Positions 35,271 to 46,121 of a stretch of DNA of 64,000 nucleotides are shown here, piece after piece (positions within the stretch are counted from its first letter, which is position 1; every line of letters begins with the position of its first letter). Origin of the DNA: Tyto alba (taxonomy: Eukaryota; Chordata; Aves; Strigiformes; Tytonidae); the NCBI RefSeq assembly GCF_018691265.1, contig NW_024881277.1, forward strand, positions 6,910,980-6,974,979. Direction: 5' to 3'. A program made the translations under genes and the position numbers. The notes below the pieces were generated by a model that worked only from the letters and a program-made list of their open reading frames with translations, had not been told where the DNA came from and ran no database searches.

Positions 35271-36108
35271 TCACAGCAAGTGCAGACAGCCCTTCTCTGG
35301 GGTCTGGCGGGGTCTGCGCCAGAAGAGAGGCCAGACAGGGCTGGCCGGTCCCCCCATACAGGCACTGAGACCAGCAGGAGGATGGAGATGGTTTAGCAGC
35401 AACGCTCACCCATAAACCTGGATGAGCAGCCAGTGCTGGAAATGGCCAGCGAGATAGGCTGGGGGGTGCTGCAGAGCTCTGGGCACTCACCCCACAGCCC
35501 CAGCCCCTCGGAAGGTCACAGCAGCTCCTGGGGCACAGAGGGCTCTCAGCCTCCCCATCAGCCCCAGGGCTGGGGCCAGCCATGCCATGAGCAGACGCAG
35601 GCCAGCGTCTCCCTCTCTCTGCTGCTCTTCTCTCCAAGAGATCCTGATTGCCCAGTGCTGGCAGCCCCTCTGTGCCCGTCCCTCTCCCCAGCACAAGACT
35701 CCTGCACTGGGGGCTCCCCAGGCAGCTCCTGCTGTGCCAGCCGAGAGAAAAGCTGCCCAAACTGGTGCCTCCAGAAATAGGTCTGCTCTTGTCGCGGGAT
35801 GTCACCTCAGGCACGGCCCTGAGCTGGCGGTGCTGCTCTGCAGGGCAGTGGTGGCTGAAAGCCACGGGGAGATGGTCCCAGGGAGATCCCCATGGATCAG
35901 CCATCATTTCCATTGCACTGGGCACCCCCACGTGAAGGGGCAGCACAGGCCTATTCCCTAACACATCCCCCCATGCCCTCCTGCCCTGAACCCCTGGAGA
36001 ACCCCAGCACAGCAGCACGCTCAGAGGGGCAATTCCTTCAGCCTGTTCCTGACCTCAGCTTTGGAAGAAGAGACCAACCTCCAGACATCGGTACTAAGAA
36101 AATCCCCT

Positions 36109-36114
36109 TTTATT
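36109..36114 (-). terminator. polyadenylation signal of OR unit C
   Basis: AATAAA on minus about 226 nt after the stop, homologous to the signal of unit B. A second AATAAA overlaps the stop codon itself (about 36337-36343). Confidence 0.55.
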
Positions 36115-36339
36115 ATGGTTATGTGGCACGGGAGGCCAGCTGTCCTGTCCTACCAGACACACGCACAAAGGGCTCTGGGTCAGAGAAGGTGGTTCATGTT
36201 TCTGAGGAAGAAGAGTGACTGCAGATATTTCTAGAAAAAAAAGATTTAGACAAATAAAATGATCAATGTACGGTAGGATTCAGAGATGAATTTGAAACAG
36301 TTCTGAAGAAAAAAAAAAAAAAAAACAAAACAAAACATT

Positions 36340-37275
36340 TTATTGCTGGTGAGAGGAAACTGACTGAACCAGCTTCTTCAGTGCATCCTTGATCCCCTGG
36401 TTCCTCATGCTGTAGATGAGGGGGTTCACTGCTGGAGTCACCACCGAATACAGAAATGACACCACCAGGTCCAGGGATGGGGAGGAGATTGAGGGGGGTT
36501 TCAGGTAGGCAAACATGCCAGTGCTGACAAACAAGGAGACCACAGCAAGGTGAGGGAGGCATGTGGAAAAGGCTTTGTGCCGTCCCTGCTCAGAGGGGAT
36601 CCTTAACATGGCCCTAAAGATCTGCACATAGGACAGCACGATGAAAACAAAACACCCAAATCCTAAACAGACACTAACCACAAGGAGCCAAACTTCCCTG
36701 AGGTAGGAATCTGAGCAGGAGAGCTTGAGGATCTGAGGGATCTCACAGAAGAACTGGTCCACAGCATTGCCTTGGCAGAGTGGTAGGGAAAATGTGTTGG
36801 CAGTGTGCAGGAGAGAATAGAGCAATCCAGTGCCCCAGGCAGCTGCTGCCATGTGGACACAAGCTCTGCTGCCCAGGAGGGTCCCGTAGTGCAGGGGTTG
36901 GCAGATGGCAACGTAGCGGTCATAGGCCATGATGGTGAGAAGAGAAAACTCTGATGGTAACAAAAATAGAAACAGAAATACTTGTGCAGCACATCCCAAG
37001 TAAGAGATGTCCCTGGTGTCTTTTAGTAAATTTACCATGGCTTTAGGGAGAGTGGTGGAGATGGAGCCCAGGTCGAGGAGGGAGAGGTTGAGGAGGAAGA
37101 AGTACATGGGGGTGTGGAGGTGGTGGTCGCAGGCGATGGCGGTGATGATGAGGCCGTTGCCCAGGAGGGCAGCCAGGTAGATGCCCAGGAAGAAACAGAA
37201 GTATAAGAGCTGCAGCTCCCGCATGTCTGCAAATGCCAGGAGGAGGAAGTGGGTGATGGATCTGTTATTTAACAT
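36340..37275 (-). CDS. olfactory receptor, OR14-like (copy C)
   Basis: An intact 311-residue odorant receptor GPCR. It has an N-terminal Asn-Arg-Ser glycosylation site (residue 4, unlike the NSS of copies A and B), LGNGLI in TM1, HTPMYFFLLNLSLLDLG in TM2, MAYDRYVAICQPLHY after TM3, Cys95/Cys177, SYVQIF, KAFSTCLPH and NPLIYSMRN. The start ATG is in the same place as in copies A and B, just downstream of a candidate splice acceptor. It is most like copy B, its inverted duplicate, in the last third, but it has its own TM3 region (about residues 82-112) and TM5 start. A poly-A stretch (36309-36328) follows the stop. Family knowledge places it in the bird-expanded OR14-like/gamma-c group. The odorant is unknown. 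Confidence 0.95.
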   Translation of the reverse strand: MLNNRSITHFLLLAFADMRELQLLYFCFFLGIYLAALLGNGLIITAIACDHHLHTPMYFFLLNLSLLDLGSISTTLPKAMVNLLKDTRDISYLGCAAQVFLFLFLLPSEFSLLTIMAYDRYVAICQPLHYGTLLGSRACVHMAAAAWGTGLLYSLLHTANTFSLPLCQGNAVDQFFCEIPQILKLSCSDSYLREVWLLVVSVCLGFGCFVFIVLSYVQIFRAMLRIPSEQGRHKAFSTCLPHLAVVSLFVSTGMFAYLKPPSISSPSLDLVVSFLYSVVTPAVNPLIYSMRNQGIKDALKKLVQSVSSHQQ

Positions 37276-37298
37276 TTGCTTTGTCTGGACATATGAGC

Positions 37299-37300
37299 CT
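37299..37300 (-). promoter_or_regulatory. candidate 3' splice site before OR copy C
   Basis: On minus, CTTTCCTCCTTGAACAG ends 23 nt before the ATG, at the same place as the acceptor-like site of copy A. Confidence 0.5.
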
Positions 37301-39226
37301 GTTCAAGGAGGAAAGATGACAACACATTAGGGTATATTTCTCTTATAAATATCAACACCCTCTGTCCTTATCCCATCCCAGCCACTACATGGCAGCCCCT
37401 TTTTTGAGATCTTCCTTCAGCTCTGTAGCTGGAGCTGTAGGTAGGTGCTGGACAAGCATTTCATGAGGGGAAGGGTTTTTGCATGCTGTCTGCCAAGGAG
37501 TCAGATCTTTGTGTGACTCTGTCAGAAAAACCTGCCCTAACCCAGAAGGGCTTGTCAGCATTTGCTCTATCTGTGGTGAGGAATGGGGAAAGCAGAAGAC
37601 AGGCTGAGAGGGTTTTTCTGCTGCACTCAGGGAGAGCAGAGTGAGTCAAGTGAGGCAAGAGGATTTTCTGTGCCTTAGTGCAGAGTGAGGGCAGCTGGTC
37701 TGTCTTTCTGTCTTGTTCCCGTCTGCCCTGAATTACACCTTTCTGAGTTCAAGGGTGATTACACTCCCATGTTACCCTGAAAATCAACCAGACACTGCTG
37801 ATAGCAGAGGGATCCTCTGCAGAGCACCAGATGACTCACCCTTTCCCCAAGTCTCAGCACCCCACTTTAGCCAATGACACCCACGGCTCACAGAGTCCCC
37901 TGGAAGCAGCAGACAGCTGGGATGGACACCCCAAGGAGAGAGCCAAGGGTCCAAACCACGGCAACTTCTTAAGGGAGAGCCAGCTCCTGGCCCAGCCTCA
38001 CAGACTGCATTGCCCAGAGCTTCACGGCTTAGAGGAAAGCTGGGACACCTCATTGCTGGGGGCACATCTGCAGAGGAGGGCTCCCAAGCTCTGTGCCTGA
38101 CTCTGCAGCTGGAACCCCCCTTCCCAGAGAGCCTGTCAGCAACACCAAGGGCATCTGAGCAAGGCAAGGAGAGGGACAGACAGGCACTCAGGAAAGCCTT
38201 TCCCTTCAGCAGCTCTGCACAGCCCCTCCCAGACAGCAGCAATGCAGGACAGTCGCCCTCAGGCCCTGCTCAGCGGGAACTGGGCCCCTAGGCAGCAGAG
38301 ATGCACTTCATCCCTTCTGCTGGGCTGCTGGGCCAGGAGGTGACTAACGGCCAGGAGCCACGGGCTAAGGGCTGTGCTGGCTGGCAGAGGAGACAAGAGG
38401 AGTGTTGCTCAGGGAAGGAGTCTGCCCTGCAGCAGGGTTTCCCTTAGCATTTCCCTCCCTCCCTGCCCAAGTCTCCACTGCCTTGAGGTGTCCAGGCTGG
38501 CAGTGCTGTCTTTGAGCCCATGTTTCCTCCCTGCCAGTGCTCACAGTCCCCATCCCAGCCCCTGTGAGCACAGCTCTGCCCTGCAGTATCTCTGTGTGTG
38601 CAGGGCTTAAAGCACAGCCCACGCAAACCTGATGAAAAAGGAAAGGTGATGCTCGGTGTGTTCTGTAGGCTGGAGGGGGATGAAGGCACTTTCTGAGGTT
38701 TCATATAATTATCATTGTGAAAGCTTATGTGTGTCAGCCCCTGCTCTCATCTACACAGCTGTATTTCCTTTTCCCACCAAGATGTGTCAGAGAAAATAGG
38801 AAGTAGAGAGTCTAGAAAGAACCAACAGAAGCATGAAATCTCTGAGCTGGAAGTATTTGTGACAAATTCCCTGGGAAATGAGCTGGGCATGAGCTGAATC
38901 TGTGAGCATCCCTGAACCATGCAGCAGCATCCTCTGGAGAGCAGAAGGAGCCTGCCCTGGCGGGGTCTCTCCTTCCCCCCACAGCTTCTCCCCACAGCGC
39001 CGTGGGGAGCTCCCCGGGCAGGCTGAGTGCTGACCCTGGCAGGCGGCAGAGTCCCTGCCCCAGCACACAGCCCCCTGGGGTGCAGGGACCCTGCTGGGAA
39101 GGACAGCCCTGGGCACCCCTGCCTGCACACCCGGCTGCACACCCCTGCAGCCGGCCCCGCAAGAAGGCAGCCCTCATGCCCTGGCCCTCGCAGGGGGCAC
39201 CAGGGAAGCCCTGCTCGGGAGCAGAT

Positions 39227-39292
39227 CCTCCTCCTCCTCCTCCTCTTTCTCCTCCTCCTCCTCCCCCTCCTCCTCCTCCTCCTCCTCTAGGC
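39227..39292 (+). repeat. (CTC)n trinucleotide tract
   Basis: Interrupted CTC/TCC tract, the reverse-complement counterpart of the GAG tract at 11254-11293. It is longer here. Confidence 0.9.
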
Positions 39293-40262
39293 AGGAGGCA
39301 GATTCCTGGCGGCTCTGCCGCCTTCCCCAGATCCCTCCCCGAGCTGCAGCTGCATTGCCCTGCACCCCCAGACTTACTGTGGCCAGGGCCCTGACGCTTT
39401 CTCCTCCTCGGAGCTCTCAGCAGCCTCCCAGCCCAGGCTGCCTTGAAGCTGTGTGTGCCTCGCTGCTCTGCCCTGGGTGCCTGCAGGCAGTGCCCTCAGC
39501 CCTGCTGCGCTTTGCAGAGGAGCTGCTCCTGGGCAGAGCTGTCTCTCTGCAGCGCTGCCCACTTGCCAGGAGCTCCCTCCGGCCCATGAGCCCGGCCCAG
39601 CTCAGCACCACAGCAACAGCCCAAGGCACTTTAATGACCCCTCAGGAGGGTTTGGTGCCAACTCCATGAAAATCAAACACAGAGAAGCTGAAGAAACCTC
39701 TGAAGAATTCAAAGTTTTATTCAAACTCTAAAGTTTCTTGTGGCTTTAATTGTATCCACTGAGGACACTATTGACAAAGCCTCCCCTGTGTCCTGTTAGA
39801 GCAGAAATCTGAAGGCAGTTATGAGAAGTCAGAAACAAAAAGGGAAAGTTGTCTCTGATGCTGAGTAATCCTCAATTTGTTGCATTAAGCCAAAGTTCCA
39901 AGTCCTAAGCCCATTAACCAAATGGCCAAGCCACAACCCCCAGCCCCTGGGAAGGGAGATCCTGTCCCTCCCACATTCCTCAGGGCTCTTCCTGGGGTAG
40001 GGGCTATGGAGATGTGCACCTCCCAGGCTCCTGAGGATGCACAAGGAGGCCATGAGGCCCCTGTGCTGCAAGGGACTGTGCCTCCTCACAGGCATCAGTG
40101 TCAGGGACAGCATCCATAGCCAAAATCGTGATGGGGTTGACTTTACTGGAGGCTTTCAGCTTTCCCACAGCCCTCTGTCATCTCCACCACAGGCTGTCCT
40201 ATGGGGTTGCATGCCCTGCGCCTCTTTCCCTGCAGGCTGTCCTCATCCCCACAGCTCTCTCA

Positions 40263-40683
40263 CCTTGCTCCTCCCGAGCATCTTCATTTCTTTCCTGACA
40301 TTTCACCATGCTCTCTGGCTCTTCCTCGAAAAACAAAGCCTTGTTCTGATCCTTACTCCTCCTGGGTCATGTGTTGCACCACAGCATTTATCCTGTTGTC
40401 CAGTCTGGACTTCCCCAGCTGCACAGTATGACATTATTTCTTTCTCATGCTGTTTTCCACTGTGAAGAAAAAGTCCACCGTCTCTCAAACCACCCTTCAA
40501 GGGTTCTTGGGCTACTCCTAGACTGTCCCAAGTCTCCACAACACTTAGTCCAGAATGTTTATATCTAAGCACATTGCACATGGGCTTGAGTCCTCTAAAC
40601 CCCATCTTGGGGTGATGTCTGGGTACTCTCAAAGGTGTTTGGAGATGAAAACATAGTGGTTACAGGTCAAGAAAGATGGAGTG
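40263..40683. other. intergenic, no gene seen
   Basis: Between OR unit C and the CR1 cluster. Nothing recognised. Confidence 0.5.
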
Positions 40684-40850
40684 ATACTTCTCACCAGGAT
40701 CTGTATTGGAAGGGCAAGTGGCAATGGTGTTAAAATGAAAGAGGGTAGATTTAGATTTGAAATAAGGAAGAAATGTTTTACGATGAGGATGCTGAGATAC
40801 TGGAACAGGTTGCCTAGAGCAGTTCCAGGGAGGGGCAATCCACCACTTCT
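40684..40850 (+). mobile_element. CR1 3' fragment
   Basis: GGTAGATTTAGATTTGAAAT, then AGGAAGAAATGTTTTACGAT and CTGGAACAGGTTGCC are diagnostic of the CR1 3' UTR in plus orientation. It meets an oppositely oriented CR1 head to head. Confidence 0.8.
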
Positions 40851-41890
40851 CTGGGCAACCTCTTCCACTGTTTCACCATCCTCATACTAAAGAATTTCCT
40901 CCTTTTATCTAAGCTAAATCTACCCTCTTTCAGTTTAAACCCATTACCCTTTGTCCTATCCCTGCAATCCCTGATAAATAGTCTCTCCCCATCTTTCCTG
41001 TAGCCCTGTTTAAGTCCTGGAAGGCCACTAGAATTTCTCCCTTGGAGCCTTCTCTTCTTCAGTCTGAACAAAACAAACTCTCTCAGCCTGTTCTCACAAG
41101 GGAGGTGTTCCAGCCCCCCAGTCATCTTCACGGCCTCCTCTGGACCTGCTTGAGCATGTCCATGTCCTTTTTATGTTTGGATCATGAGAGCTGGAAACCA
41201 GACTACAGTGCCGGTCTCATGAGAGCAGAGCAGAATGGGAGAATCCCCCACCTTGACCTGCTGGCCACACTTCTCTTGATGCAGCCCAGGACACGGTTGG
41301 TTTTCTGGCCTGCGAAGTGCACATTGCTGGCTCACAATCAGTTTTCCATGAACTACCACCCCCAAGTCCTTCTCCGCAGGGCTGCTCTCAATCCACTCCT
41401 TGCCCAGCATCTATTTGTATGTGAGGTTGTCCCAAGCCATGGGTAGGACCTTCAACTTGGCCTTGTTGAACTTCATGAGGTTTGTATGGGCCCACTTCTC
41501 CAGCCTGTCCAGGTTCCTCTGGATGGCATCCTTTCCCTCCAGCATGTCACCACACCACACAGTTTGGTGTCATCTGTGAACTTGCTGAGGATGCACTCGA
41601 TCCTGCTGTCCATGACGGCAACACAGATGTCAATCAATACCAGACCCAAATCCAACCCCTGAGGAATTCCCCTCATCTCTGTTCTCCAATTGGTTGTTGA
41701 GCCTGTGACCTCAGCACTTTGAGTTTGATCCCCCCAACCAATTCTTTATCCACCGAGTGGTCTATCCGCCAAATCACCGTCTCTCCAACTCTAGACGAGA
41801 ATGTCATGCGGGACCGTGTCAAGTGCTTTGCACAAGTCCACGTAGATTACATCAGTTGCTCTTCCAACTGTTCTTTGGTGAGGCCAGCAA
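40840..41890 (-). mobile_element. CR1 LINE, 3' half
   Basis: Reverse-orientation CR1 with the 3' UTR (40840-41170) and the end of the reverse-transcriptase frame (41170-41890). A decayed translation still shows GIPQG and FTDDTKLCG, corresponding to the RT catalytic region and its downstream motif. Multiple stops and shifts are present, and it is 5' truncated at about 41890 just before the LTR at 41946. Confidence 0.85.
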
Positions 41891-41945
41891 CAGGCAAGAC
41901 CAGTGTGTGTGCATGTCATGTTGGTGTGTGCTGCCAGTGGGTGTA

Positions 41946-42434
41946 ACTCATGGTCTGAGCCTGGTCGGCAGCCAAACACCACACAGCTCCCACCTGGGAA
42001 TGGGGAAGGAAGCAGAGGGGTAAAGGGAGACTCACGGGTTGAGATAGAAACAGTTGAATAATGGTGATAAAATAATACAGTGGCAGTATGAACGGATAAT
42101 GTAAAATGCAATTGCTCACTAACCGCCGACTGACACCCAGCCGGCTCCCGGCCAGCGATCCTGAAACACAAAGATGCCGCGACCACAATCCCAAAAGTGA
42201 GAGTGTGCCCCTTCCCGCCCACCCCTCCTTTATATGGTGAGCGTAACTTCACATGACATGGAATATTGGCCAATCCAGGCCCGCTGCTCCAGCTCTGTTT
42301 CCTCTCTGCTTCTTGTGAGCCTGTGCACAGGCAGGACACGGGGAGCTGGAGAGTCCCTGAAATCTCCGTGTGCATCAGCACTCCTCCAGCTACCAAAAAG
42401 GAACATGAACTCTATTCCAGTCTGAACCAGGACC
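41946..42434 (-). repeat. 3' LTR of ERVL-like element
   Basis: About 489 bp. On minus it starts with CCTGGTTCAGACTGGAATAG (the terminal TGT is mutated), has a TATA-like CATATAAAGG (about 42229-42238), and a 3' part with CTCAACCCGTGAGTCTCC. Homologous to 43752-44233 and 25358-25844. Confidence 0.7.
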
Positions 42435-42980
42435 GTGTCCACCCCTTGTTCCATATCCTTTGCATTATCCTCAGGTTCCATATTTCCTAATACAGTCTAA
42501 TAAATTACTGTCCTCTTCCCTGGTCTTAGGCATGTGCACACAGATATAATTCCCTTAGCCCATGGGCCATCTTAAGCCCATACGTGGAATTACCTTTGCC
42601 CAAGGACCTGGGTGCACTTGGTCCTTGCAGTCTATATACTGCAGAATGTATCGTGAGTTCATTTGGTCCATAGCTTCAGGTTCCATCTGTCCTAACAGTC
42701 TCTTAAGGCAGGAGGAGGGATTCTCAGTTGGTAGGGCACAGGTGTCCTTGGGCCTGGCAGGAGGATGGCATGCAGTCTCTGTTGCAGTTGGAGCTGGTGG
42801 CTGATGCATCTGACGCTGTCTATATTCAGTCTGCAGCAGGCGCTGGGTATCAGTTGCTGAAACCAATCGTGACTTTATTGAAGCTCGTGTTTTTCTTCAT
42901 GAATATGATGCCATTAGCATAATATGTGTCAACCATAGCAATGCATTTATAGGGTTGTTTGGTGATTAATGTAATACAGT

Positions 42981-43751
42981 TTATTGGCTATTTTCACCTA
43001 ACATTAAGTCCCCTTGAGGCACACATCGGACTTCCCCGTCCTTCTGCATTGCCCACCAAGTGCACCCAGGTCCTTTGGCAAAGGAAATCCCACATATGGG
43101 CTTACCTTTACCTGAAGTAGGAATAACCCAAATAGTCTTCCCCAGCATGTTCTTAAGGTGCACTACTGGGACTCTATCTCCATCTGCAGTATGTAGAATT
43201 TTGACTGGGCAGGGCCATCCTGGTTGGTAGATGCTCTAGTTTTGACTAACCAGGTGGGCTTTGCTAAATGTCTGTCCCAGTGTTTAAAAGTTCCTCTTCT
43301 CATTGATCTCAGCGTGGTCTTTAGTAGCCCATTGTACCACTCAATTTTCCCAGAGGCTGGTGCATGGTAGGGGATGTGATATACCCCCTCAATGCCATGT
43401 TCTTTTGTCCAGGTGTTTATGAGATTATTTAAAAAATGAGTGCCATTATCTGACTCAATTCTTTCTGGGGTACCATGTTGCCACAGGACTTGTTTTTCAA
43501 GGCCCAGAATAGTGTTCCGGGCAGTGGCATGGGACACGGCCTATGTTTCCACCCACCCGGTAGTTGCTTCCACCATTGTGAGCACATAAAGTTTGACATG
43601 CCAAGTATTGTGGAAGCACAATGTAATCACTCTGCCAGGCCTCCCCATATCTATATTTTAACCATAGCCCTCGATACCAAAGAGGTTTTAACCTCTTGGC
43701 TTGCCTGATTGCATCATGTGTATCACATTCATGGATAACCTGTGTGACAGT
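42981..43751 (-). pseudogene. ERVL-like integrase remnant
   Basis: The decayed minus-strand frame starts in the zinc-binding region (VIHECDTHDAI-like, with the second Cys of the CxxC lost) and passes through AKRLKPL and GEAWQSDYI. The later part is open from 43537 and shows the second catalytic Asp in ESDNGTHF, then HIPYHAPASGKIEWYNGLL containing the catalytic-Glu region. It ends in a frame with GKGKPICGISFAKGPGCTWW near 43050-43110. A second diverged copy of this last segment lies near 42570-42630. The enzyme would insert viral DNA into the host genome. Here the first part is frameshifted and everything upstream of the zinc finger is gone, so it is inactive. Confidence 0.8.
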
Positions 43752-44233
43752 TGTCGTGGTTTAAACCTGGTCAACAGCTAAACGCCACGCAGCTGCTCAC
43801 CCACCCTCCCCTCCACTTGGGAATGGGGAGGGAATCAGAGGGCAAAGGGAGACTCATGGGTTGAGATAAAAACAGTTTAATAACAGTAACAGAATAATAT
43901 GGTGACATGATGAATGGGTAACGTACAATACAGCTGCTCACCACCCGTCAACCGACACCCACCTGCTCCCGGCCAGCGATCCCAAACACAAAGACCCTGT
44001 GGCAACACTCCCGGAAGTGAGAGCCCCTTCTGACCCACTCCTTCCTTTATATAGTGAGCGTAATGACATGGAATATTGGCCAATCAGGGCCCAGCACTCC
44101 AGCTGTGCTCCCCCCACCCCCACACACAGACAAGGGCTCTCGGACCTGGAGAGCCTCTGGAATCTCAGTGTGCTGCAGCACTCCTCCCGCTGCCAAAATG
44201 AACAGGAACTCTATTCCAGCCCGAACCAGGACA
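43752..44233 (-). repeat. 5' LTR of ERVL-like element
   Basis: 482 bp. On minus it begins TGTCCTGGTTCGGGCTGGAA and ends GGTTTAAACCACGACA, with a TATA-like CTATATAAAGG (about 44044-44054). CCTGTGTG occurs just outside both ends, which may be microhomology from a deletion and not a target duplication. Confidence 0.75.
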
Positions 44234-44388
44234 GGGGCCCTGTGTGTAACTGCGTGTCTGTGTGCCTGTATGCCTGCATGAGAGAAGTGAAACGCAGCAC
44301 AGCTGCGAAGTGAGTGCAGAGTTCTGATCCCTGCTTCCATGTCCTCCACGAGGAGAGTGGCCGGAGGCGAGAGAAGCGAACGAAGTGT

Positions 44389-44646
44389 ATGTCAGATTTT
44401 AAAACAGTATTGTTTGAGCCTGTGGTTAACTTTTGGTGCCCCATACACAGACCCGAGGATTTTTCTTGTAATCCAATCTTTGTTTTGGAATGCTTTGGTT
44501 GTGGACAAGACGTCTGGGTGGAATTTGGAGACGATTTCTGGTGTAGTAAATGTCAAGGGAAGTGGTCTGACTGGGACAGAATTGAGCGCTCAGGTGAGCT
44601 TAAAAGAACTTATTGTGGGAACCTAGGAAACTTACAGAGGCAATAG
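44389..44646 (+). CDS. small Cys/Trp-rich leader frame (85 aa), unidentified
   Basis: An ATG-initiated frame of 85 residues upstream of gag. It contains ECFGC (Cys35, Cys38) and FWCSKC (Cys52, Cys55), that is CX2C-X13-CX2C with Trp residues between, a zinc-ribbon-like spacing, followed by KWSDWDRIE. A strong splice-donor consensus (CAG|GTGAGC) lies inside the frame at 44591-44599. A spliced transcript would therefore carry the zinc-ribbon-like part onto a downstream exon. I recognise no family. It may be a retroviral leader protein, a transduced sequence, or a chance frame. Similar Cys/Trp spacing occurs in frames at 60845-61153 and 52333-52470. Confidence 0.4.
   Translation: MSDFKTVLFEPVVNFWCPIHRPEDFSCNPIFVLECFGCGQDVWVEFGDDFWCSKCQGKWSDWDRIERSGELKRTYCGNLGNLQRQ
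44591..44599 (+). promoter_or_regulatory. candidate retroviral splice donor
   Basis: CAGGTGAGC, a near-perfect donor, upstream of gag as expected for the major 5' splice site that makes env transcripts. Confidence 0.5.
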
Positions 44647-44681
44647 AAGCAGAGTGTGGATAAGTCCTCCAGGCTAAAAAT

Positions 44682-46121
44682 ATGGGAGGGAAACAGAGTG
44701 GGGGTAGAGTGAAAAAGAGCTTTCTGGGCTGCATCTTAGCCCATTGGAAGGAAATCAGAGGAACACCAGGTGGAATTGTGAATAAAAGGACCTTACCTAA
44801 ATACTGTAACCAGTGGTGGACCCTGTAAAATTAGATGATGGGGAAAAATGGCCCTTTAATGGAACCTTGAATTATAATACTTTGTTGCAACTGATGTTGT
44901 TTTTGAGGAGAGAAGGAAAGTGGGATGACGTCTCGTATGCAGACACTCTGAAATCACCCTGAGTATCAAACTGATCGTGGATTAAAGAGCCCACAAGACC
45001 CAATGGTTTTGGCTCTAGAAAAGGAAAATATGAAAGAAGGAAAAGGAAAACTGAAAAGGTGCTGTTCAGCCTGTAGCATAGGTCAAAGATCCACAAGGCC
45101 GGAAAAGCTAAGGGATCCCAAGGTGGGAGAGCTGCCAGAATATTATAAACTCCCAGCAAAAACACAACAAAAGGAACGGGAGGATTTGGACCCAGGAACT
45201 CCTCCCGATAGCCTGGTCACTTTACATATCCAGAGTAAAAAGGAAAGAGTTATGGTACAGGCACCCTTGAGAGAAGCTATATGTCAAGGAGGAGAGCCTG
45301 TCCTAATAAAAATTCCCTTCTCCTCCTTTGATCTAGAAACATGGAAAAATGTGGTGAAAAACTATCGGAGTGATTCTGTGGGGGTGATCAAACAGTTCCA
45401 GTTTCTGATAAAACAGCATAACCCTGACTGGAGTGATATTCAATTGTTATTAGACCATATGACAGAGTCAGAAAAACAATTAATATTAAAAACAGCCCAA
45501 GACCTGGCTAGTGATTTTCTTAAGAATACGGGGGAAGATATAAAAGCTCATTTCCTCTTACAGGATCCAGGATGGATCCCTAATAGAGGGGCGCATGTAA
45601 GGTTGCTGAATACATACAGAGATTGGGTTGTGAGAAGAATGTAGTGGGCTATCCCAAAAATAATTAATTGGTCAACTTTGTATGGCATTTAGCAAGGTCT
45701 AAGGCATACTCCCTTGGAATTTTTGGATAAATTACAGGATACTATGAGGCAGTACACCCCTTTAGACCCAGGATCGGAAGTAGGCACTCAGCAGTTAGTG
45801 TCTCTGCTCATCAGACAATCAGCAAGCGACATCCGGAGGAAGCTGCAGAAATTGAAGCTGGTGGAAAGCAGGAATTTGGAGACTTTGTTAGATGAGGCAT
45901 GGAGAGTATTTAGCAACAGAGAGGAGGATGGTCGAAGAAGAGACCAGCAGGTGTTGGTAGCGGTGTTACAAGAAAATAAAAAATTCAGGAGTATGGGACC
46001 AAGGGGGCCTGTGGGAAGGGATCAGTGCCCATGGTGTAAACAACGGGGACATTGGAAGAATGAATATCCGGAGAAACAAAAAAGGAAAGGGAGGATACAG
46101 GCCCATGTCAAAGAAGATTGA
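44682..46121 (+). pseudogene. gag: gag remnant (matrix, capsid, nucleocapsid)
   Basis: Structural polyprotein of the element. It starts MGGKQSG, a myristoylation-type matrix N terminus, but a stop follows after 48 codons (44826-44828), with further breaks in matrix. Capsid is open from 45003 to 45644, with retroviral capsid-like text such as PLREAICQGGEPVLIKIPFS and NPDWSDIQLLLDHMTE. It stops at 45642 and continues in 45714-46121. The nucleocapsid zinc knuckle reads CPWCKQRGHWKNEY, so the last Cys of CX2CX3HX4C is replaced by Tyr. The frame ends in UGA (46119-46121). Inactive. Confidence 0.8.

Larger units (their letters stand above)
35276..40262 (-). repeat. OR duplication unit C (inverted partner of unit B)
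   Basis: About 5 kb matching 10310-14353 in reverse and, upstream of the gene, matching unit A in the same orientation. It holds the 3' flank (35276-36060), 3' UTR, OR gene, about 1.7 kb of proximal 5' flank (partly missing in B), the CTC tract, and the distal flank ending near 40262. Frames in the flanks are not maintained between copies, so the flanks are treated as noncoding. Confidence 0.85.
41946..44233 (-). mobile_element. ERVL-like provirus, internally deleted
   Basis: Two related LTRs of about 485 bp in minus orientation enclose only 1.3 kb of internal sequence. It begins within the integrase zinc-finger region immediately after the 5' LTR, so leader, gag, protease and RT are missing. 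A purine-rich AAGGGGTGGACA-like tract precedes the 3' LTR. It is nested among CR1 on the left and a gamma-like provirus on the right. Confidence 0.7.
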
